A stretch of 8,788 nucleotides of DNA from SZUA-320 sp041612035 (GTDB lineage Bacteria; Gemmatimonadota; Gemmatimonadetes; Gemmatimonadales; GWC2-71-9). How positions within the stretch are numbered: position 1 is the first letter of the stretch; each line of letters begins with the position of its first letter. The position numbers and the translations under genes are program-made. Below the pieces are notes generated by a model. The model ran no database searches. It was not told the origin of the DNA and saw only the letters and a list, made by a program, of their open reading frames with translations. The stretch is from the NCBI GenBank assembly GCA_041612035.1, contig JBFILX010000083.1, positions 1 to 8,788 of the forward strand, read 5' to 3'. Positions 5,076-8,788 of this stretch are shown piece after piece.

Positions 5076-8000
5076 ATGCGACGGACCCATTGGGGTCGAG
5101 TGGCGATGTTCCTCGGACTGGCCGGCGCCTTCCTCGCCGTCCCCTCTCTCCACGCCCAGTCCCAGGCCACGACCGGCATCATCCGCGGCACCGTGAGCGA
5201 CCAGGCCGGCGCCCCGGTGTCCGGGGCGGTGGTGAGCCTGCGTCACCTGGCCACCAACGCCGAGCGGACCCTCACCACCAACGCGCAGGGGGTGTACGTG
5301 GCCTCGCTGCTGCAGGTGGGGGCCTACGACATGGCCATCCGCGCGGTGGGCTATACGCCCATGGAGCGGAAGGGCGTGATCGTCCGGCTGGGCGCCACGG
5401 CGAGCGAGGACTTCCAGATGCCGCGCCAGGCGGTGCAGCTGGCCGAACTGGCGGTGTCGGCGGAGCGGCCCCTGGTGGACGCCAACCGCACCACGCAGGC
5501 CACCGCGCTGGACGCGGAGGTGGTGCAGTCGCTGCCCAACAACGGCCGGAACTTCCTCAACTTCACCCTGCTCACTCCCAACGTGGCCATCGTGCAGGGC
5601 CCCGATGGCGACGAGATCTCGATCGGGGGCCAGCGCGGGATCCACAACAACGTCTCGGTGGACGGGGCCGACTTCAACAACCCCTTCTTCGGCGAGCAGC
5701 GGGGCGGCCAGCGGCCGGCCTTCACCTTCAACCTGGACGCGGTGCAGGACTTCGTGGTCGTGTCGCAGGGGGCCAACGCCGAGTTCGGCCGGTCGGGGGG
5801 CGGGTTCCTGAACGTCCTCACCAAGAGCGGCACCAACGAGTTCCACGGGTCGGTGCACTACTTCGGCAAGTACGACCCGCTCTCCGCCAACTTCAGCCAC
5901 ACCTTCCCCAACAACAGCGTCTCCAGCTTCGAGCCCGACTTCAATCAGCACCAGTTCGGCTTCACGCTGGGCGGACCGATCAAGCGGGACAAGGCGTTCT
6001 TCTTCGTCGCCTACGACCAGCAGGTGCTGCGGGAGACCAAGCAGAAGACCCGGCTGAACGACATCCCGGCGGCGCTGCGGGCCTGGACCGACACCGCCTT
6101 CGGCGGCGCCCTCCGGGGCGAGTGGGGCCCGATCGAGCGGACCAACGACGCCAACGCGCTGATGGCCAAGTTCGACCTGCGGCTCAACGAGAACAACCAC
6201 GCCTCGCTCAAGTACAACTACACCAACTCCCGCCAGGAGAACGGCACCTTCGACGTGGACATCTGGGGCCGGAGCGCCAACGGGCTGGAGAAGGACTACA
6301 GCCACGCGGTGAACGGCAGCCTCATCTCCCAGCTCTCCTCGGCGGTGTCGAACGAGTTCCGCTTCCAGTGGGCCCGGGAGGATCGGCCCCGGCCCTACGA
6401 GGGCCCGCGCAACCCGCGCACCGGGCGGCCCTTCCCCGACACCGACATCTCGTTCACGGGGTACCGGATCGGGCTGCCGTTCTTCCTCCCGATCACCGCC
6501 TACGACACTCGGTTCCAGGTGCTCAACAACCTGTCGTTCGTGTCGGGCAACCACCTGATCAAGGTGGGCGCCGAGTGGAACCGGACCGAGGCCAACCAGA
6601 CCTTCATCGGGTTCGCCAACGGCCGGATCGCCTTCAGCTCGGTGAACGGGTTCCTGAACTACGTCCGGTTCGGGAACGGCTACGTGGAGTGCTCCGGCGG
6701 CGGCTCCAGCACCACCGGCGCCTGCCCCGCGGGGACGAACATTACCGGGCCGGTGGTCCTGTACCTCCAGCAGGCGGGGGTGGGGAACATCACGGTGGAG
6801 CAGGCCGGCACCCAGAGCATTCCGCAGCACGAGCTGGCGCTCTTCATCCAGGACAGCTGGCAGCCCAACAGCCGCTGGCAGATCGACTACGGCCTCCGCT
6901 GGGAGGCCCAGATCCAGCCCGACCCGATCACCCCGCCCAACCAGGTCTTTTTCGCCCCGTTCATCGGGAAGACGGTCACCAACTCGACCGGCAGCTACAC
7001 CTTCCCGAGCGACGGCACGATCCCGTCGTTCTACAAGATGTTCCAGCCCCGGTTCGGGTTCGCCTATGACGCCTCGGGCGACGGCCGCTCGGTGGTGCGC
7101 GGCAGCGCGGGGCTCTACTACGCGCGGATCCCGGGCCTCAACCTGGCCAGTACCCGGAGCACCAACGGCTCCCTGGGCCAGACCCTGTTCCGGAACAGCG
7201 AACTCACCTTCCTCGGCCGGCCGCCGAACTACGGCGAACTCCTGCCCGCCCCGGCCGGTGGCCCGTTCCAGCCCGGCGTGTTCGTGACCGACAAGGACTT
7301 CCAGAACCCGCGCACCTTCAGCGCCTCGCTGTCCTACGAGCAGGAAGTCGCGGACGGCTTCGCCATGTCGCTCAGCTACACCGCGGCGATCACCGACCAC
7401 CTGACCCGGTTCGTCAACCGGAACGACGCGGTGTTCGGCTCCCCCTGGGCCACCGGGCTCTCGGGCGGCAACGGCATCGGCAGCCTGACGGTGCTCGAGT
7501 CCACCGCCAAGTCGCGCTACCACGGGTTCACCCTCGGCGCCAACGGCCGGCTGGGCGAGCGGGTGGACCTGCAGGCCAACTACACCGTCTCGTTCGACAA
7601 GTCGGACGACGACAACGAGCGCGACCCGTTCTCGTTCCGCTACGCCCGGGCCAACAACTTCGCGCCCGAGTACAACTGGAGCGACCGCGACCAGCGGCAC
7701 CGGGTGAACGCCTGGGCCCTGATCCGGGGGCCGGGCGACATCATGTTCAACAACCGGGTCAGCTACTACTCGGCCCAGCCCACCTCGGAGACGTGCGTCA
7801 ACAACGCCCCCAGCGGGCAGCGGGCGGTGAGCCCCGCCGAGCGGATCTGCACCAACGGCACGATCCTGAAGCGGAACACCATCCGGAAGGACAACGCCTT
7901 CTTCTCGTGGGACCTGCGGCTCTCCCGCGCCTTCGAGGCGGGCTCGGGCAACCTGGAACTGGTGCTCGAGGTCTTCAACCTGCTCAACACCGACAACTTC

Positions 8001-8105
8001 AAGGACCCGGCCGCGGGCGGCCTGTTCCTCAACTTCGACGGCACCATCCGGAGCGGGCTCAGCGAGCCGCGTCAGCTGCAGGCCGGGCTGCGCTACCGCT
8101 GGTAA
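5076..8105 (+). CDS. TonB-dependent receptor, Oar-like, with carboxypeptidase-regulatory-like domain
   Basis: 1009 residues, intact. A signal peptide (1-27, cleavage after SLHA) is followed by a carboxypeptidase-regulatory-like beta-sandwich (about 33-118: GIIRGTVSDQAGAPVSGAVV, TNAQGVY, GYTPME). The plug domain runs from about 120 to 255: SLPNNGRNFLNFTLLTPNV (152-170), SVDGADFNNPFFGE (194-207), EFGRSGGGFLNVLTKSGTN (236-254). A large 22-strand-type barrel fills the rest, ending QAGLRYRW with the terminal aromatic of an outer-membrane beta-signal. Two close Cys pairs (C539/C550 and C907/C925) lie in probable surface loops and could form disulphides. It should import a substrate across the outer membrane using TonB energy, or act like Oar in surface functions. 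I see no clear TonB box, and no SusD, TonB or transporter neighbour to indicate the substrate. It is a single-gene unit with its own promoter, Shine-Dalgarno and terminator. Confidence 0.93.
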   Translation: MRRTHWGRVAMFLGLAGAFLAVPSLHAQSQATTGIIRGTVSDQAGAPVSGAVVSLRHLATNAERTLTTNAQGVYVASLLQVGAYDMAIRAVGYTPMERKGVIVRLGATASEDFQMPRQAVQLAELAVSAERPLVDANRTTQATALDAEVVQSLPNNGRNFLNFTLLTPNVAIVQGPDGDEISIGGQRGIHNNVSVDGADFNNPFFGEQRGGQRPAFTFNLDAVQDFVVVSQGANAEFGRSGGGFLNVLTKSGTNEFHGSVHYFGKYDPLSANFSHTFPNNSVSSFEPDFNQHQFGFTLGGPIKRDKAFFFVAYDQQVLRETKQKTRLNDIPAALRAWTDTAFGGALRGEWGPIERTNDANALMAKFDLRLNENNHASLKYNYTNSRQENGTFDVDIWGRSANGLEKDYSHAVNGSLISQLSSAVSNEFRFQWAREDRPRPYEGPRNPRTGRPFPDTDISFTGYRIGLPFFLPITAYDTRFQVLNNLSFVSGNHLIKVGAEWNRTEANQTFIGFANGRIAFSSVNGFLNYVRFGNGYVECSGGGSSTTGACPAGTNITGPVVLYLQQAGVGNITVEQAGTQSIPQHELALFIQDSWQPNSRWQIDYGLRWEAQIQPDPITPPNQVFFAPFIGKTVTNSTGSYTFPSDGTIPSFYKMFQPRFGFAYDASGDGRSVVRGSAGLYYARIPGLNLASTRSTNGSLGQTLFRNSELTFLGRPPNYGELLPAPAGGPFQPGVFVTDKDFQNPRTFSASLSYEQEVADGFAMSLSYTAAITDHLTRFVNRNDAVFGSPWATGLSGGNGIGSLTVLESTAKSRYHGFTLGANGRLGERVDLQANYTVSFDKSDDDNERDPFSFRYARANNFAPEYNWSDRDQRHRVNAWALIRGPGDIMFNNRVSYYSAQPTSETCVNNAPSGQRAVSPAERICTNGTILKRNTIRKDNAFFSWDLRLSRAFEAGSGNLELVLEVFNLLNTDNFKDPAAGGLFLNFDGTIRSGLSEPRQLQAGLRYRW

Positions 8106-8122
8106 CCCGTCATCGTCCCGGA

Positions 8123-8163
8123 AAACACCAGGGGCCCGGCGGATCGCCGGGCCCCTGGTGTTT
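8123..8163. terminator. Bidirectional intrinsic terminator between convergent genes
   Basis: A perfect 19-bp inverted repeat (8123-8141 pairing with 8145-8163) surrounds a 3-nt GAT loop. It can be extended by four more pairs (8118-8121 with 8164-8167) across one bulged A at 8122. The lower stem is A/T-containing (AAAC.../...GTTT), so each strand gives a GC-rich stem closing in a short U-run. It lies 17 bp after the receptor stop and 16 bp after the stop of the opposing secreted-protein gene. It is therefore well placed to end both transcripts. Confidence 0.9.
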
Positions 8164-8179
8164 CCGGACCGGACGCCGG

Positions 8180-8644
8180 CTACTGCTTCCGCAGCACCAT
8201 CGTCTGGTCGATCTGCTGCCCCTGGATGCTGATGGTGCGCCGCTGGGTCAGGGTCGTGCCGTCGGCGGCGAGGGCCATCCGGTCCACGATGGTGGCCTCG
8301 CCCTGCGGGGTCGCGATGGCGGAGGTGATCACCAGCTCCGCCCCCTCCCAGGCCAGCACGCTCACCACGTCGGCCGCGCCGGCCCGGTTCGCGTGCGGCT
8401 TGCCGTCCACGGCATAGCTCAGGGTCGCCGTGGCTTCGCCACCCGCCGTGACCTGGGTCCGCACGATGCGGAGCGCGGGTTCCCGGTGCTCGATGACGTC
8501 CTGCCGGCTGGTGGGCGCCGGGATCGGCCCGAAGTCGCTTTGCGCCAGCTGCAGCACCCAGGTGCCCGAGAAGTCGGGGCGGCCCTGGGCGGAGAGGGTG
8601 GATGCGACCAGGGCCAGGGCCGCCACGACGGCGAGAGTGCGCAT
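8180..8644 (-). CDS. Small secreted protein of unknown function ('FSGTW' type)
   Basis: 154 residues. A clear signal peptide (MRTLAVVAALALVASTLSA, cleavage before Q20) is followed by a compact beta-rich domain. It opens with RPDFSGTWVLQLAQSDFGP (22-40) and PAPTSRQDVIEHREPALRI (42-60). Later come YAVDGKPHAN and a C-terminal run of strands ending in MVLRKQ. I recall similar short exported proteins with an FSGTW...KSDFGP opening in Acidobacteria and relatives, usually annotated as hypothetical. The strand pattern and the GTW motif resemble a lipocalin-like fold, but I cannot confirm this and assign no function. The start at 8644 is set by the signal peptide and by AAAGGA 8 nt upstream; the frame is open further upstream but Arg/Pro-rich and overlaps the preceding gene. 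That gene ends 32 bp upstream, so the two are probably co-transcribed. Confidence 0.85.
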   Translation of the reverse strand: MRTLAVVAALALVASTLSAQGRPDFSGTWVLQLAQSDFGPIPAPTSRQDVIEHREPALRIVRTQVTAGGEATATLSYAVDGKPHANRAGAADVVSVLAWEGAELVITSAIATPQGEATIVDRMALAADGTTLTQRRTISIQGQQIDQTMVLRKQ

Positions 8645-8652
8645 GCCGGAGG

Positions 8653-8667
8653 TCCTTTCGGAAAGGA
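8653..8667 (-). promoter_or_regulatory. Shine-Dalgarno within a small inverted repeat
   Basis: On the minus strand the sequence reads TCCTTTCCGAAAGGA, two complementary 7-nt arms around one base; sterically it would be a 5-bp stem with a 5-nt loop. The downstream arm contains AAAGGA (8658-8653), the only ribosome-binding site for the secreted-protein gene. The hairpin could partly hide it. The stem is short, so the effect may be small. Confidence 0.35.
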
Positions 8668-8676
8668 GGATGCGGC

Positions 8677-8788
8677 TCAGGTGCCGGCTCCGGCGACGTT
8701 GCCGCCGCACGGCTGGCCGGGGGCCGCCTGTTCGATCAGGGTGAGCAGCTCGCGCAGGGTGGTCTGGCCGGCGTCCTCCAGGTACCAC
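8677..8788 (-). CDS. C-terminal end of an unidentified gene (cut by the right edge)
   Basis: Reading leftwards from the window edge, one frame gives 36 codons with G/C-rich third positions and ends at a TGA (8679-8677). It encodes WYLEDAGQTTLRELL, then TLIEQAAPGQPCGGNVAGAGT. The stretch LRELLTLIEQA looks like an amphipathic helix, followed by a Gly/Ala-rich tail with one Cys. Its codon use matches the neighbouring genes, while the alternative frame here is Arg/Pro-rich and looks like a shadow. It ends 32 bp before the secreted-protein start on the same strand, so the two may form an operon. Too little is present to name a family. Confidence 0.6.
   Translation of the reverse strand, partial: WYLEDAGQTTLRELLTLIEQAAPGQPCGGNVAGAGT

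Noticed and set aside
4917..7700. A 927-residue open frame antisense to the TonB-dependent receptor
   Set aside because: Its product is a Val/Gly/Arg/His/Pro-rich string without domains, and it lies wholly opposite a well-recognised receptor. Long antisense frames are expected in very GC-rich codons.
1..8788. CRISPR array, tRNA/rRNA gene, insertion sequence, phage gene, defence or toxin-antitoxin system
   Set aside because: No regularly spaced repeats, RNA-gene hallmarks, transposase or nuclease motifs, or terminal repeats were seen on either strand. All sizeable stretches are explained by ordinary envelope and metabolic genes.

Overview
The window is very GC-rich, with G or C at almost every third codon position. 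It carries a gene set typical of free-living Gram-negative bacteria of the Gemmatimonadota/Acidobacteriota kind: an Oar-like TonB-dependent receptor with an N-terminal carboxypeptidase-regulatory-like domain, a DUF5916 outer-membrane protein with a CBM9-like front end, and small secreted proteins of the 'FSGTW' type. Gemmatimonadota is my best guess, from protein style only; no rRNA or other marker gene is present.

Layout. (a) 1-1311, minus strand: a small DUF1761 membrane protein, then a secreted FecR-domain protein whose stop codon overlaps (GTGA) the GTG start of an OmpA-family lipoprotein that runs off the left edge. (b) 1312-1403: a 92-bp divergent intergenic region with a perfect 12-bp palindrome and a -10-like box just before the next start. 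(c) 1404-3725, plus: a large CBM9-like/DUF5916 protein. (d) 3729-4920, minus: a classical short-chain dehydrogenase/reductase (SDR) preceded by a DUF2177 membrane protein. The SDR and DUF5916 genes meet tail to tail with only 3 bp between stop codons. (e) 4921-5075: divergent regulatory region with a recognisable promoter, a 5'-UTR hairpin and a strong Shine-Dalgarno. (f) 5076-8105, plus: a 1009-residue TonB-dependent receptor, closed by a 19-bp perfect hairpin that probably ends transcription from both sides. (g) 8180-8788, minus: a small secreted protein and the last 36 codons of an upstream gene cut by the right edge.

Most of the coding capacity is directed at the envelope: an outer-membrane receptor, a probable outer-membrane barrel, a lipoprotein with an OmpA domain, an exported FecR-domain protein, two four-helix membrane proteins and a small exported protein. 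Only the SDR is clearly cytosolic. The best-supported functional unit is the translationally coupled FecR-OmpA pair. A second theme is start-site architecture: four genes have a -10-like hexamer only 5-8 nt before the ATG and no Shine-Dalgarno, which suggests leaderless transcripts. The other genes have ribosome-binding sites or overlap an upstream gene. I did not find a CRISPR array, insertion sequence, phage, toxin-antitoxin or defence system, and nothing here amounts to a convincing new multi-gene system.
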